64,000 bases of DNA from Methylobacterium longum (GCF_022179385.1 NZ_BPQS01000006.1:62001-126000), one strand, 5' to 3'; positions 25,693 through 36,876 are shown, counted from the stretch's first letter. Program-made: numbers and translations. Notes: generated from the sequence alone by a model not told the origin.

Positions 25693-26964
25693 TTGACCAT
25701 CGCGATCCGGCCCGTGCCGCCGGTCCAGGACGTTCGCGCCCCGCGCCCCTGGTCGGGACCGGGCTTCGCCGAGTTCGTCGCCATCATCGCGCTCATGATG
25801 GCGGTGACGGCGATCTCCATCGACAACCTGCTGCCGGCCTTCCCGGCGATCGAGGCGCGCTTCGCCGTGCCGGATCCCAACCGGCTGCAGCTCCTCGTCT
25901 ACGTCTACATGATCGGCTTCGGCTTCGCGCAGATCGTCTACGGGCCGGTCTCCGACGCCCTCGGCCGACGGCCGGTGCTGCTCGCCAGCCTCGCCGTCTA
26001 CGTGGTGGGCTGCGGGCTCGCCATGGTGGCTCCGAGCTTCGGGTGGCTGCTGGCCGCGCGGATCATCCAGGGCATCGGCGCGGCCGGCGGGCGCGTGCTC
26101 TCAGTGGCGATCGTGCGCGACCGCTTCGCCGGTCGCGAGATGGCGAGCGTGATGTCGCTCACCATGATGGTGTTCCTGATCGTCCCGATGATCGCCCCCG
26201 CAATCGGCGGCATGATGCTGGCGCTGGGCTCCTGGATCTACGTCTTCGTCTCGATGCTGGTCCTGGCCTTCTGGCTGAGCGTGTGGTTCTCCCTGCGGAT
26301 GCCGGAGACGCTGCACCCGGAATACCGCCGCCCGCTCTCGCCCGCCGCTACCTGGGAGGCGATCCGCCTGACGCTCCGGACCCGCGTCGCCATCGGGTAC
26401 ACCACGGCCCTGGGCCTGATGACCGGCTGCATCATGGGCTACGTGGGCTCGGCCCAGCAGGTATTCGACACTGGCCTGTACCACCTGGGACCGCTCTTCC
26501 CGCTGGCCTTCGGGCTGGTGGCGGGTGCCATGGGGGCCGCGACGCTGATCAACGCCCGCGTCGTCCGGCGGGTCGGGATGCGGGCGATGTCCCACGGCGG
26601 GGTCATCGCCTTCACGGTGGTCGCGCTGATGCAGGTCTGCGTCGGGTTCGCCTACCAGGGCCGTCCGCCGCTGGTGCTGTTCCTGGCGCTCCTCGCGCTG
26701 AACCAGTTCCTGATGAGCTTCGCGATGCCGAATTTCAACGCGCTGGCGCTGGAGCCCCTCGGCGCCATCGCGGGCACGGCCTCGTCGTTCCTCGGCTTCT
26801 ACACGACCATCCTCGGCGCCTTCTGCGGCTTCCTGATCGGGCAGGCCTTCGACGGCACCGTTCTGCCGGTGTCGCTCGGCTACGCCAGCCTCGGCGGGCT
26901 CGCGCTGCTCGTGGTCGCCTGGACGGAGCGGGGCCGGTTGTTCCGCGGTGGGGTCGGCGGCTGA
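25693..26964 (+). CDS. MFS transporter, Bcr/CflA drug-resistance type
   Basis: 423 residues. The N-terminal pattern SIDNLLPAFPAIEARF, the loop motif GPVSDALGRRPVLL and IIQGIGAAGGRVLSVAIVRD are hallmarks of the Bcr/CflA multidrug efflux branch with 12 helices. The frame begins at a TTG (25693) with no ATG close by; this is accepted because the preceding region contains an in-frame barrier. It is 87 bp behind another MFS gene, so the two may be co-transcribed. Substrate unknown. Confidence 0.85.
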   Translation: MTIAIRPVPPVQDVRAPRPWSGPGFAEFVAIIALMMAVTAISIDNLLPAFPAIEARFAVPDPNRLQLLVYVYMIGFGFAQIVYGPVSDALGRRPVLLASLAVYVVGCGLAMVAPSFGWLLAARIIQGIGAAGGRVLSVAIVRDRFAGREMASVMSLTMMVFLIVPMIAPAIGGMMLALGSWIYVFVSMLVLAFWLSVWFSLRMPETLHPEYRRPLSPAATWEAIRLTLRTRVAIGYTTALGLMTGCIMGYVGSAQQVFDTGLYHLGPLFPLAFGLVAGAMGAATLINARVVRRVGMRAMSHGGVIAFTVVALMQVCVGFAYQGRPPLVLFLALLALNQFLMSFAMPNFNALALEPLGAIAGTASSFLGFYTTILGAFCGFLIGQAFDGTVLPVSLGYASLGGLALLVVAWTERGRLFRGGVGG

Positions 26965-27038
26965 GGCGTCCCGCTTAACGCGGTCTTCAGCGGAGATCGC
27001 CAAGCTCCAGTTGTCATTCCCGCCGACCGGATCCACCC

Positions 27039-27566
27039 ATGATCGCCCGCGCCCAGGACGGAACCCTTTTCGCTGCGCGCATGCTGCTCGCGGCCGCGCT
27101 CCTGCCCACCGGGATCGCGCGGGCGCTCAACGTCTCGGGATTCGCCCTGACGCTCGCCGGCAGCGGCATGCCGTTCCCGAACGGCGTCGCCACCGCCGCC
27201 GTGGTGGTGCAGGTCTTCGGCCCCCTGGCGTTGATGCTCGGCGTGCTGCCGCGGCTGACCGGCGTGGCGCTCGCCGCCTTCGCGACCGTGACGGCCTTCG
27301 TGCTCCACCCGTTCTGGCACTTCGTCGGCCCGGCGGCGGTCGCGGAGCGCACGCTGATGCTGGCCGATCTGGGCTTGGCGGGGGGCTTCCTGATGTACGC
27401 CCTGACGGGCCCGGGGGCGTGGAGCTGGCAGGGCTGGCGCAGCGAAGTCCGGGGGTCCGCGCCGAGCGCGAAGCCCGCCGCCGCCAAGACCGCGGCGAAG
27501 AGCAACGCCGCACGGGGCGGCGGCAAGCGGCCCGCTGGGCGCGCCCCCGCCCGCGCGGCGGCCTGA
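27039..27566 (+). CDS. DoxX-family membrane protein
   Basis: 175 residues. Four hydrophobic helices occupy residues 10-135 (for example RMLLAAALLPTGIARAL and VFGPLALMLGVLPRLTGV), the DoxX/SURF4-like layout; residues 140-175 form a Lys/Ala/Gly-rich basic cytoplasmic tail. DoxX proteins are associated with redox and thiol stress membrane complexes, but this member has no characterised function. Its stop codon abuts that of the convergent MFS gene; the shared sequence is TGATCA. Confidence 0.85.
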   Translation: MIARAQDGTLFAARMLLAAALLPTGIARALNVSGFALTLAGSGMPFPNGVATAAVVVQVFGPLALMLGVLPRLTGVALAAFATVTAFVLHPFWHFVGPAAVAERTLMLADLGLAGGFLMYALTGPGAWSWQGWRSEVRGSAPSAKPAAAKTAAKSNAARGGGKRPAGRAPARAAA

Positions 27567-29012
27567 TCAGCCGTGCCGCGGCTTCATCTCGGCGACCGGC
27601 GGCGGCGCGGCGGCGGTCGTCCGGCCGGAGATCTCCGCGCCGGCATCCGGCACCAGCTTCCGGAACCCCAGCACGGACGCCGCCGAGATCATCGCGACGA
27701 CGAAGAAGGCCGGCCCGAAATCACCGGCCTCGATCTGCGCGCGCCCGTGCCACGCGGCCGTTCCCTCCAGCGCCAGCGCGCCCAGCGTGACGCCGAGGCT
27801 CAGCGACAGCTGCTGGCAGACGCTGGCGAAGCTCGTCGCCGCGCTCATCTCGCGGGATTCGAGATCGGCGTACGCGATGGCGTTGACGCAGGTGAACTGG
27901 ATCGAGCGCGAGCAGCCGCCGGCGAACAGCAGGGCCACCATGATCCAGTGCGAGGTCTGCGCGGTGTAGAACCCGTTGACCGCCAGGAAGACCGACGCGA
28001 CCAGCGCGTTCCAGACCATCAGGGTCCGGAAGCCCGTGCGGCGCAGGATCCTCGGCGCCAGGGTCTTCACGAACATCGCGCCGGCCGCCGCCGCGAAGGT
28101 GATCAGACCGGAATGCAGGGCGTCGAGGCCGAAGCCGACCTGCAGCATCAGTGGCAGCAGGAACGGGATCGCGCCGGTACCGATGCGGAACAGGCTGCCG
28201 CCGATCACCGCGACCCGGAAGGTCGGCCGCTGCATCAGGTCGAGCCGCACGATCGGTTGGGCGGCCCGCCTGGCATGCGCCCAATACAGCGGCAGCAGCA
28301 CCGCGCCGGCGCCGAGGCAGCCCCACGAGACGGCCGCCGGCAGCAGGTGGCGGCCCAGGGATGCCAGACCGAGCATCAGCGCGGCAAGTCCGGTACCGAG
28401 GATCACGAAGCCGGCGAGGTCGAGGGGCGGGCGCTCAGGCTCGCGCACGTCCTCGAAGTACAGGCTCGCCAGGACGATCCCAGCGCAGCCGATCGGCAGG
28501 TTGATGAAGAAGATCCACCGCCAGTCGAACCACGTGGTGATCAGGCCGCCGACCGGTGGCCCCAGCACCGGGCCGACGAGGGCCGGGAAGGTCAGGTAGG
28601 CCAGAGCGGTCACGAGCTGCGATTTCGGCACGCTGCGCAGCACGACGAGACGACCCACCGGCACCATCATGGCGCCGCCCATCCCCTGGAGGAACCGCGC
28701 GGCGACGAACCACGCGAGGCCGTTCGCGGCCGCGCAGGCGAGGGAGCCGGCCATGAACACCACGAGGGCGACCCGAAACACGGTCCGCGACCCGTAGCGG
28801 TCGGCCATCCAGCCGCTCACTGGGATGAAGATCGCGAGGCTGACCAGGTAGGAGGTCAGGGCGAGCTTCAGGGCGATCGGATCTTCGTTCAGGCTCGCCG
28901 CGATGCTCGGCAGCGCCGTGGCGATCACCGTCGAGTCGGTGTTCTCCATGAACAGCGCGGTGGCGACCGTCAGGGGGACGATCCAGATCGGTCTTTGGGT
29001 GGCGGCGGGCAT
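27567..29012 (-). CDS. MFS transporter, DHA2 (EmrB/QacA) type
   Basis: 481 residues with 14 predicted segments. MENTDSTVIATALPSIA in helix 1, SGWMADRYGSRTVF and FLQGMGGAMMVPVGR are the DHA2 drug:H+ antiporter signatures. The start at 29012 (MPAATQRPIW) is preferred over the in-frame Met at 29150, whose extension is Arg/Cys-rich and not membrane-like. No adjacent HlyD/EmrA-type adaptor is present, so it would work alone in the inner membrane. An inverted repeat GCAAC-AGAC-GTTGC at 29099-29112 is a possible operator. Confidence 0.88.
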   Translation of the reverse strand: MPAATQRPIWIVPLTVATALFMENTDSTVIATALPSIAASLNEDPIALKLALTSYLVSLAIFIPVSGWMADRYGSRTVFRVALVVFMAGSLACAAANGLAWFVAARFLQGMGGAMMVPVGRLVVLRSVPKSQLVTALAYLTFPALVGPVLGPPVGGLITTWFDWRWIFFINLPIGCAGIVLASLYFEDVREPERPPLDLAGFVILGTGLAALMLGLASLGRHLLPAAVSWGCLGAGAVLLPLYWAHARRAAQPIVRLDLMQRPTFRVAVIGGSLFRIGTGAIPFLLPLMLQVGFGLDALHSGLITFAAAAGAMFVKTLAPRILRRTGFRTLMVWNALVASVFLAVNGFYTAQTSHWIMVALLFAGGCSRSIQFTCVNAIAYADLESREMSAATSFASVCQQLSLSLGVTLGALALEGTAAWHGRAQIEAGDFGPAFFVVAMISAASVLGFRKLVPDAGAEISGRTTAAAPPPVAEMKPRHG

Positions 29013-29219
29013 CAGACAGCAGACGCGTGTCGCGCCGCGACGGTTGCACGGCCGAGCGGCCACCTCGCACCCTCGTGTTTCGCGATTGTATCCCTCCTGC
29101 AACAGACGTTGCGTGCCTGACGAGGCCCACCTTTTTTGCGGGTGCTCCAATGGCTACGTTTCCGTCACGCGGCCGTGAGTCCGCTCCAGCCGGCCCGGGG
29201 CCGGGCCCAAGAGGAAATG

Positions 29220-30110
29220 ATGCAGTCCAGCCCCAGCAAGGTCCGCTCCCTGCCGCGGATCGCCGCCGGCGTCGCGCTCCTCTCGATGGTGGCCGCTTGC
29301 GGCACCGTCCTGCTGAACGACCGCGGTTCCCTGACGCGCTACGATCGCCTGAAATCCAGCGACCAGGTCGCCTCGGCGTCGCGGATCTACGTCGACCAGC
29401 CGGCTCTGGCCAAGGCTCGCACGGTGCGCATCATCCCGACGGCCTTCCACGGCGACGTAGCCGGGGCGGCACCGCTGACGCCGGCGGAGCGGCGCCTCAT
29501 CGCCAACGCCGCCGACCGGGCGCTCTGCTACGACCTGTCGCTGAAGTATGACATCGTGACGAGCCGCGACGCGGACCTGACCGTGCGCGCGCAGGTCACC
29601 CGCGTCGATCCCACGGACCTCCTCGGCGCCGGCGCGACCATCGCGGGCTCGGCCGGGGTGACCGTGGCGTCGCAGCTGGGCCTGAGCTTCGCCGAAGGCG
29701 TCGGCCGCGTGCCGATCCCGCGGGTGCCGATCGGCCTGGGCAGCCTCACGGTGGAGGCCGAGGCGCTGGACCGGCGGCGCGAGCAGCGGGCCGCGATGGT
29801 CTGGGGTGGTGCGGCAAACTCCTTCACCAGTCAGCCGCGCTTCTCCCGCGCCAGCGACGCCTACGATCTCGCGGGCGAGTTCGGACAGGATTTCGGCTAC
29901 ATGCTGGCCACCGGCGAGGACCCGTTCACGGCTTCCAACACGCTCCCGACCTGGGACCGCATCCGCATCACCACCCTGGGTGAGGCGCCCCTGGACCCGG
30001 ATTGCGAGGCGTTCGGCCGCGCCCCCGGCATCGACGGCATCCTGGGCGACTATATCGGCCTGCCGCCCGAATACACCGACAAGGGGCCTGCCGTGCCGGC
30101 GTTGCGCTAG
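29220..30110 (+). CDS. DUF3313 lipoprotein
   Basis: 296 residues with a lipoprotein signal peptide: SLPRIAAGVALLSMVAACG, where VAAC is the lipobox. The rest matches DUF3313 (GSLTRYDRLKSSDQVASASRIYVDQP), a periplasm-facing lipoprotein family of unknown function. Two Met codons are adjacent at 29217 and 29220; GAGGA at 29211-29215 is better spaced for 29220. It is divergent from the DHA2 exporter. Confidence 0.8.
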   Translation: MQSSPSKVRSLPRIAAGVALLSMVAACGTVLLNDRGSLTRYDRLKSSDQVASASRIYVDQPALAKARTVRIIPTAFHGDVAGAAPLTPAERRLIANAADRALCYDLSLKYDIVTSRDADLTVRAQVTRVDPTDLLGAGATIAGSAGVTVASQLGLSFAEGVGRVPIPRVPIGLGSLTVEAEALDRRREQRAAMVWGGAANSFTSQPRFSRASDAYDLAGEFGQDFGYMLATGEDPFTASNTLPTWDRIRITTLGEAPLDPDCEAFGRAPGIDGILGDYIGLPPEYTDKGPAVPALR

Positions 30111-30227
30111 GGCACGCCACGCCGCGCGGCCCGCGAGCGCCGATCCGTCCGGTCGATCGCTGAAGCCCAGCCAGAACGGTCGCGGCACCTTCCGGTGCGA
30201 CCCGGGGGATCCGACCGAGGTGGATAA

Positions 30228-31859
<1,632 letters not shown>

Positions 31860-31867
31860 GGAACCTG

Positions 31868-32812
31868 ATGCGCACGCTGATCGTCGGGGCCGGCGCGACC
31901 GGCGGGTATTTCGGCGCACGGCTTGCCGAGTCGGGGGCCGACGTGACCTTCCTGGTCCGGCCGGCCCGGGCCGCCAAGCTCGCCGCGGGCGGCCTCAACC
32001 TCCGCAGCCCGCTCGGCGACCTGCACCTGCCGAACCCGCCCACCGTCACGGCCGACCGGCTGGCGCAGGCGGGGCGGTTCGACCTGATCGTCTTGTCCTG
32101 CAAGGCCTACGACCTCGACAGCGCCATCGCGGATCTCGCGCCCGCCGTGGGCACGGGGACCGCGATCCTGCCGGTGCTCAACGGGATGTCGCATCTCGAC
32201 GCCCTGGATGCCCGCTTCGGCCCGGAGCGCGTCCTCGGCGGATCCTGCGCCATCGCGGCGACGCTCGCGCCGGACGGCACCATCCGCCACATGAGCGAAC
32301 TCTGCAGCATCACCTACGGCGAACGGGACGGATCACGCTCCGCGCGGATCGAGGCTGTCGACTCCCTGATGCGCGGCCTGAAGTTCCAGCCGCGTCTCAG
32401 CGACGTGATCCTGCAGGAGATGTGGGAGAAGTGGGTGTTCCTGGCGACTCTCGCGGGGGCGACCACGCTGATGCGCGCGGCGGTCGGCGACATCGTGGCG
32501 ACGCCCGGGGGCACCGCCTTCATCGCCGCGCTCCACGCGGAATGCACGGCCGTGGCGACCGCGAGCGGCTTCGCGCCGCGGGCGGTGGTGGCGGAGCGAG
32601 CGCGGGCGCAGCTGACCACGGCCGGCTCCACCTTCACGGCCTCGATGCTGCGCGACATCGAGGGCAAGGGGCGGATCGAGGCGGATCACGTCATCGGCGA
32701 CCTGATCGCCCGCGGCCTGCGGCTCGCGCCCGAGGCCGCCTTCCCGCTGCTCGGCACGGTCTATACCGGGTTGAAGGCCTACGAGGCCCGGCAGGCGCGG
32801 GAGGCGGCCTGA
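31868..32812 (+). CDS. Ketopantoate reductase (ApbA/PanE) family protein
   Basis: 314 residues. N-terminal Rossmann motif GAGATGGYFGARLA (8-21), the conserved SCKAYDLDSAI with the Lys of the family and C-terminal helical domain with EMWEKWVF (Glu/Lys of the active site) and the later DIEGKGRIEADHVIGDL. The family reduces 2-dehydropantoate to pantoate with NADPH, though many members are paralogues of unknown substrate; nothing else of pantothenate synthesis is nearby, so panE is not assigned. Confidence 0.88.
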   Translation: MRTLIVGAGATGGYFGARLAESGADVTFLVRPARAAKLAAGGLNLRSPLGDLHLPNPPTVTADRLAQAGRFDLIVLSCKAYDLDSAIADLAPAVGTGTAILPVLNGMSHLDALDARFGPERVLGGSCAIAATLAPDGTIRHMSELCSITYGERDGSRSARIEAVDSLMRGLKFQPRLSDVILQEMWEKWVFLATLAGATTLMRAAVGDIVATPGGTAFIAALHAECTAVATASGFAPRAVVAERARAQLTTAGSTFTASMLRDIEGKGRIEADHVIGDLIARGLRLAPEAAFPLLGTVYTGLKAYEARQAREAA

Positions 32813-32834
32813 GCTCCCCTCCCGCGCCGGGTTC

Positions 32835-33008
32835 TCAGTAGCGGCCGGGCGGGGGCGGGGGCGGATTGCCGTATTCGAGCTGCGTCTTGGCATCCACCGG
32901 CCGGCGCGGCGGCGGCGTCAGATCCGGCTGGGCGGCGGGGGCGCTCGCACAGGCGGCGAGGGCGGCGACGACCAGGGACGCGAGGGCGACGCGAGCGGCA
33001 GACATCAT
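32835..33008 (-). CDS. Small proline-rich lipoprotein
   Basis: 57 residues beginning with two Met codons (33008, 33005). Signal sequence ARVALASLVVAALAAC with lipobox LAAC at residue 20, then a short polar domain with RRPVDAKTQLEYG and a C-terminal PPPPPPGRY. No known domain; probably an outer-membrane-tethered small lipoprotein. It converges on the ketopantoate reductase-like gene with 22 bp between. Confidence 0.65.
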   Translation of the reverse strand: MMSAARVALASLVVAALAACASAPAAQPDLTPPPRRPVDAKTQLEYGNPPPPPPGRY

Positions 33009-33219
33009 GGGCTGGGACACTCCGGGGCTCGCCGGTCCGGAGACCGCTCTGGTCCGCGGCCGGCCGATGCCATACGACACGCGACGGCCCGCACGGCGCG
33101 CCGCCTGAACCATCGTCTGCGCCGGGAACGTGCTTGAAGCTCGGCCGTAAGGTGGCGACATCGCGGACCAAGCGTGGCCGTTTCGCGTCATCGTAGACCC
33201 ATTCTGAAGGACCAGACCG

Positions 33220-34521
33220 CTGACACCCGCCGCCCGCTGCTCCGCAGCCATCGAGATCCTGACCGACATCTCCGAGCGCCGCCGGCCCGCCGCCGACGCC
33301 CTGAAGGATTGGGGTCTCGCGCACCGCTTCGCCGGCTCTGGCGACCGGGCCGGGATCGCGAGCCTCGTCTACGACGCCCTGCGTCGGCGCGCGTCCGCCG
33401 CCTGGATCATGGGCTCGGACAAGCCCCGCGCTGTCCTGATCGGCGCCCTGCGGCTGCAGCAGGGCCTCGCCGCCGCCTCCGTGGCCAGCCTGTTCTCGGG
33501 CGAGCGCTTCGCGCCCGAGCCCCTGAGCGACGACGAGCGTGCCCGCCTCGACGCCGCGACCCTGCAGGATGCCCCGCCCGAGGTGGCGGGCGACGCGCCG
33601 GCCTTCATCCTGCCCGACCTCTCGGCGACCCTCGGCGACGATCTCGTCGCGGAGTTGAAGGCCCTGGCCCGGCGCGCGCCCCTCGACATCCGGGTCAACG
33701 CCCTGCGCGGCGACCGCGACGCGGTCGCACCGGCTCTGGCCGCCTTCGCGGCGGCCCCGACGCCCCACGCCCCCTACGGCCTGCGCATCCCGATCGGGGC
33801 GGACGGGCGCGGCCCGGCTTTGCACGTCGAGGGTGAGTTCCTTGAGGGCTGGTACGAAATCCAGGATGAGGGCTCCCAGCTCGCCGCGCTCCTGGCGGCG
33901 CCCCGGGCGGGCGAGACCATCGTCGACCTCTGTGCCGGAGGCGGGGGCAAGACCCTGGCGCTGGCGGCCGAGACCGGCAACGGCGCCCGCCTGATCGCCA
34001 CGGACGGCGATCCGCGACGGCTGGCGCCGATCCACGAACGGCTGCGCCGGTCCGGTGCGGTCGCCGAGGTTCGCACCCCGCGCACCGGCAAGACGCGGGC
34101 CGACGTGCTGGAGGATCTCGACGGCACCGTCGACCGGGTCGTGGTCGACGCCCCCTGCACCGGATCGGGCACGTGGCGCCGGAATCCGGATGCCAAGTGG
34201 CGGCTTCGGCCTGGAAGCCTCGCGCTTCGCACGGCGGAGCAGGCCCAGGTGCTGGACCGGGCGGCGCGGCTGGTGAAGCCGGGCGGACGGATCGTCTACA
34301 TCACCTGCTCGCTGCTCGCCGCCGAGAACGACGCCGCGGTGGCCGGCCTGCTGTCGCGCTGGCGCGGGCGCTTCGACGTGGTGCCGGCGTCCGAGGTGCT
34401 GGCCGCGGGGCCGGCCACGCTCCGGGACGCGGTGCGCATGACCGCCCACGGCATCCAGATGAGCCCGCTCCGCACCGGCACGGACGGCTTCTACGTGGCC
34501 ACCGTCGCGCGTCGGGGCTGA
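33220..34521 (+). CDS. RsmB/NOP-type RNA (cytosine-5)-methyltransferase, apparent CTG start
   Basis: 433 residues. A NusB-like helical N-domain (1-130) precedes the SAM domain with motif I VDLCAGGGGKTLALA, the PCTGSG catalytic motif in VDAPCTGSGTWRRNP and YITCSLLAAEN. In frame there is no ATG, GTG or TTG between the upstream stop TGA (33205-33207) and the ATG at 33409, yet residues encoded from 33220 (TPAARCSAAIEILTDI) are clearly the conserved N-terminus. GAAGGA at 33206-33211 sits 8 nt before CTG 33220. Starting at 33409 would remove about 63 residues of the N-domain. It would methylate 16S rRNA C967 or another cytosine. Confidence 0.85.
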   Translation: MTPAARCSAAIEILTDISERRRPAADALKDWGLAHRFAGSGDRAGIASLVYDALRRRASAAWIMGSDKPRAVLIGALRLQQGLAAASVASLFSGERFAPEPLSDDERARLDAATLQDAPPEVAGDAPAFILPDLSATLGDDLVAELKALARRAPLDIRVNALRGDRDAVAPALAAFAAAPTPHAPYGLRIPIGADGRGPALHVEGEFLEGWYEIQDEGSQLAALLAAPRAGETIVDLCAGGGGKTLALAAETGNGARLIATDGDPRRLAPIHERLRRSGAVAEVRTPRTGKTRADVLEDLDGTVDRVVVDAPCTGSGTWRRNPDAKWRLRPGSLALRTAEQAQVLDRAARLVKPGGRIVYITCSLLAAENDAAVAGLLSRWRGRFDVVPASEVLAAGPATLRDAVRMTAHGIQMSPLRTGTDGFYVATVARRG

Positions 34522-34619
34522 GGAGGGGAACCCGCACCCGCATCCGCGACGTTGGACCGGCGCTCCCGCGGGAGCCGGGGTCGCCGAGGTGGGCTCCCGC
34601 CTGCGGCCGGATCCGGGAG

Positions 34620-35633
34620 ATGCCCGTGCGCCTCGATCGCCGACTCCTGCTCGCCGGACTCGGGAGCGCCCTCGGCCTTCGCTCCGCCCGAGCGGAGGTC
34701 GACGGACCGCCGGATCCGGCGGCGCACGAAGCCGTGCGGGCCCTACCGCAATCGCTGCCGGGCGCGGACCTGCAGGTGATCGACCTCTGGCCGGGCGAAC
34801 CACCGGGCGGCGGCAGCGGACCCGACGCGCGCGGGTATCGCTACGTGGAGGGCCCGTTCGGCGACATCACCCGGGTGGCGCGTCCCTGCCTGCTGGTGAT
34901 GCGCCCGGCCAATCCCAACGGCGCCGCGGTGATCGTCGCCGCCGGCGGCGGCTACGAGTTCATCGCTCTGGGCAACGAAGGTGTCCCGGTCGGCCGGGTC
35001 CTGAACGCGGCGGGCATCACGGTCTTCCTGCTCGTCTATCGCCTGCCAGCGGAGGGGTGGGGCTCGGGTCCCGACGCCCCCCGGCAGGACGCGCAGCGCG
35101 CCCTGCGGCTGGTCCGGGCCCGCGGCACGGAGTTCGGCGTCGACCCCGAGCGGGTCGGCGTCCTCGGCTTCTCGGCGGGAGGGCACCTCATGGGCGAGAC
35201 GGCGGTCGGGAGCGCCCACGACCTCTATCCGGGGGTCGACGCGGGCGACGCACAGCCGGTGCGGCCCGTCCTGGCCGGCCTGATCTATCCCGTCATCACC
35301 ATGCGCAAGCCCTTCGACCGGACCCATACCCGTCGAATCCTGGTGGGCGATGACGTCACCCCCGCCGAGATGAAGACCTACTCGGTCGACCTTCAGGTCG
35401 GGCCGGAGACGCCGCCGACGTTCCTCGTCCAGGCGATCGACGATCCGGTCGCGGTGGCCGATCATCCGCTGCTGATGTTCACGGCCCTGCGCAAGGCGCG
35501 GGTGCCGGCCGAGCTGCACCTGTTCGAGCGCGGCGGCCACGGCTTCGGCCTCGGCGCACCCGGCACGCCGGCGGCGGCGTGGCCCGGTCTGTTCCTGGCT
35601 TGGATCCGGCTTCACGGATTCCTGCGCCGGTGA
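34620..35633 (+). CDS. Secreted alpha/beta hydrolase (esterase/acetyl-xylan-esterase-like)
   Basis: 337 residues. An N-terminal signal (RLDRRLLLAGLGSALGLRSARA) has twin arginines, so Tat export is possible but the consensus is weak. The BD-FAE/Aes-like hydrolase domain has oxyanion AAGGGYEF, nucleophile Ser185 in GFSAGGH, an acid in IDDPVAVADH and His in RGGHGFGLG. It likely deacetylates a carbohydrate or other small ester in the periplasm. ATG 34620 is preceded by GGGA. It converges on the next gene with 4 bp between stops. Confidence 0.85.
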   Translation: MPVRLDRRLLLAGLGSALGLRSARAEVDGPPDPAAHEAVRALPQSLPGADLQVIDLWPGEPPGGGSGPDARGYRYVEGPFGDITRVARPCLLVMRPANPNGAAVIVAAGGGYEFIALGNEGVPVGRVLNAAGITVFLLVYRLPAEGWGSGPDAPRQDAQRALRLVRARGTEFGVDPERVGVLGFSAGGHLMGETAVGSAHDLYPGVDAGDAQPVRPVLAGLIYPVITMRKPFDRTHTRRILVGDDVTPAEMKTYSVDLQVGPETPPTFLVQAIDDPVAVADHPLLMFTALRKARVPAELHLFERGGHGFGLGAPGTPAAAWPGLFLAWIRLHGFLRR

Positions 35634-35637
35634 GGCG

Positions 35638-36876
35638 TCAGCCCTCGCCCGTCTGAAGGCGGTGCAGCTTGGCGACCTTCGGCCGGCTGGTGCGGAACTG
35701 ACCCCGCTCCACGGAGACGAACACGACGGTCGCGATGGCCAGGGTCGTGAGCCACCAGATCGCCGTCATGCCCGCGCCGAGGCACGCCACCGTGAAGGCG
35801 GCGGCGAAGCATCCCATGGCGCCCGGCACAAGCGCGGGCCCGTCCCGACCGGCCCGGCGGATCGACGCGTAGAGCGCGAAGGCGGCCGCGAGGGCGCCGA
35901 CGATCCCGAGCTCGTACCAGAACTCGAACAGCGCCGTGGTCGGCGCGTTCAGCGGGAGCAGGCCGACGAGGCGCCCGCGCAGCGCGGTCTCGAAGCCGTG
36001 GCCGGTGATCAGCCGGACCGGATCGCCCGTCACGACCTTCTGCCAGCTCTTCAAAGAGAGAACCGAAGGGGCCAGGGGGCCGAGCAGTGCGGCGCCCACC
36101 GGGCGCGCCAGGAAGGGCAGCAGCGGCGCCACGGCGAGCAGAGCGGCCGACAGGATCGCCGTCAGCGCCACGCCGAGCTTCTGCCGGTAGCTGGTCAGCG
36201 CGAAGGCGAGGGCTCCGATGGTGAGTGCCGCGATCTGGGTTGCGTCGGGCTGGACCGTGAGTGCCAGGGCCACCAGCAGCGCCAATCCCAGCGCCTCCCG
36301 GTCCCTGCGGCGGGACCTGAGCCACGCGAGCGCCGGCCAGAGCAGCAGGATCAGGAGCACCAAGCCGCGATCCAGCGCCCCGTCATCCTCGGTGCCGGGC
36401 GGGGCGATGTGCGCGCCGAAGAGGCCGAGCATGATCGCCACGATGGCGCCCGCGACCACGCCGAGCGGCAGCAGGTAGAGGTTGGCCGAGCGCATCCGAT
36501 CGGGCAGGGCGAGGTAGCCCAGGAGGGCCAGCCCGATCGTGGCCGCGAGATTCGCCAGTCGCTCGAGGGCGGGTCCGAGGAAGGGCGTCCAGGTCAGCGA
36601 CAGCGCGGACCACAGCACCACCAGCATGCCCGCCAGGAAGGCCGGCGCGGTGAGCAGGCGGCGCGTGGCCAGTCGCACCGGGCGCTGGCGCCGGTCGATC
36701 ACGCTGGCGATGATGAGCAGGATGACGGCGATGGGCGCCAGGATCACCGAGGCGCGGCGCGCCACCTGCGCGAGGACCGGGAGCACCACGAACAGGCCGA
36801 AGAAGCCGATGCGCCGAAGCAGGGCGGCGGCGTCGAGGGCCGGATCGATGGTGGACGAGTTCGACGCGCGAGGCAT
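35638..36876 (-). CDS. O-antigen ligase-like polytopic membrane protein
   Basis: 412 residues with about 10-12 hydrophobic helices. The central loop ITGHGFETALRG and following LFEFWYELGIVGALA correspond to the Wzy_C/WaaL signature, in which a conserved loop and a His-like residue act on a lipid-linked glycan. It would ligate or polymerise an O-polysaccharide or exopolysaccharide. No glycosyltransferases are nearby, so the substrate is open. Its neighbours are a DUF2937 gene and a secreted esterase. Confidence 0.75.
   Translation of the reverse strand: MPRASNSSTIDPALDAAALLRRIGFFGLFVVLPVLAQVARRASVILAPIAVILLIIASVIDRRQRPVRLATRRLLTAPAFLAGMLVVLWSALSLTWTPFLGPALERLANLAATIGLALLGYLALPDRMRSANLYLLPLGVVAGAIVAIMLGLFGAHIAPPGTEDDGALDRGLVLLILLLWPALAWLRSRRRDREALGLALLVALALTVQPDATQIAALTIGALAFALTSYRQKLGVALTAILSAALLAVAPLLPFLARPVGAALLGPLAPSVLSLKSWQKVVTGDPVRLITGHGFETALRGRLVGLLPLNAPTTALFEFWYELGIVGALAAAFALYASIRRAGRDGPALVPGAMGCFAAAFTVACLGAGMTAIWWLTTLAIATVVFVSVERGQFRTSRPKVAKLHRLQTGEG

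Noticed and set aside
31868..32812. Assignment as panE
   Set aside because: Family match is clear but paralogues with other substrates are common and no pantothenate genes are nearby.
33124..33148. GGAAC-N16-CGTA as an EcfG promoter for the RNA methylase
   Set aside because: Mismatch in the -10 box and no stress rationale; likely chance.
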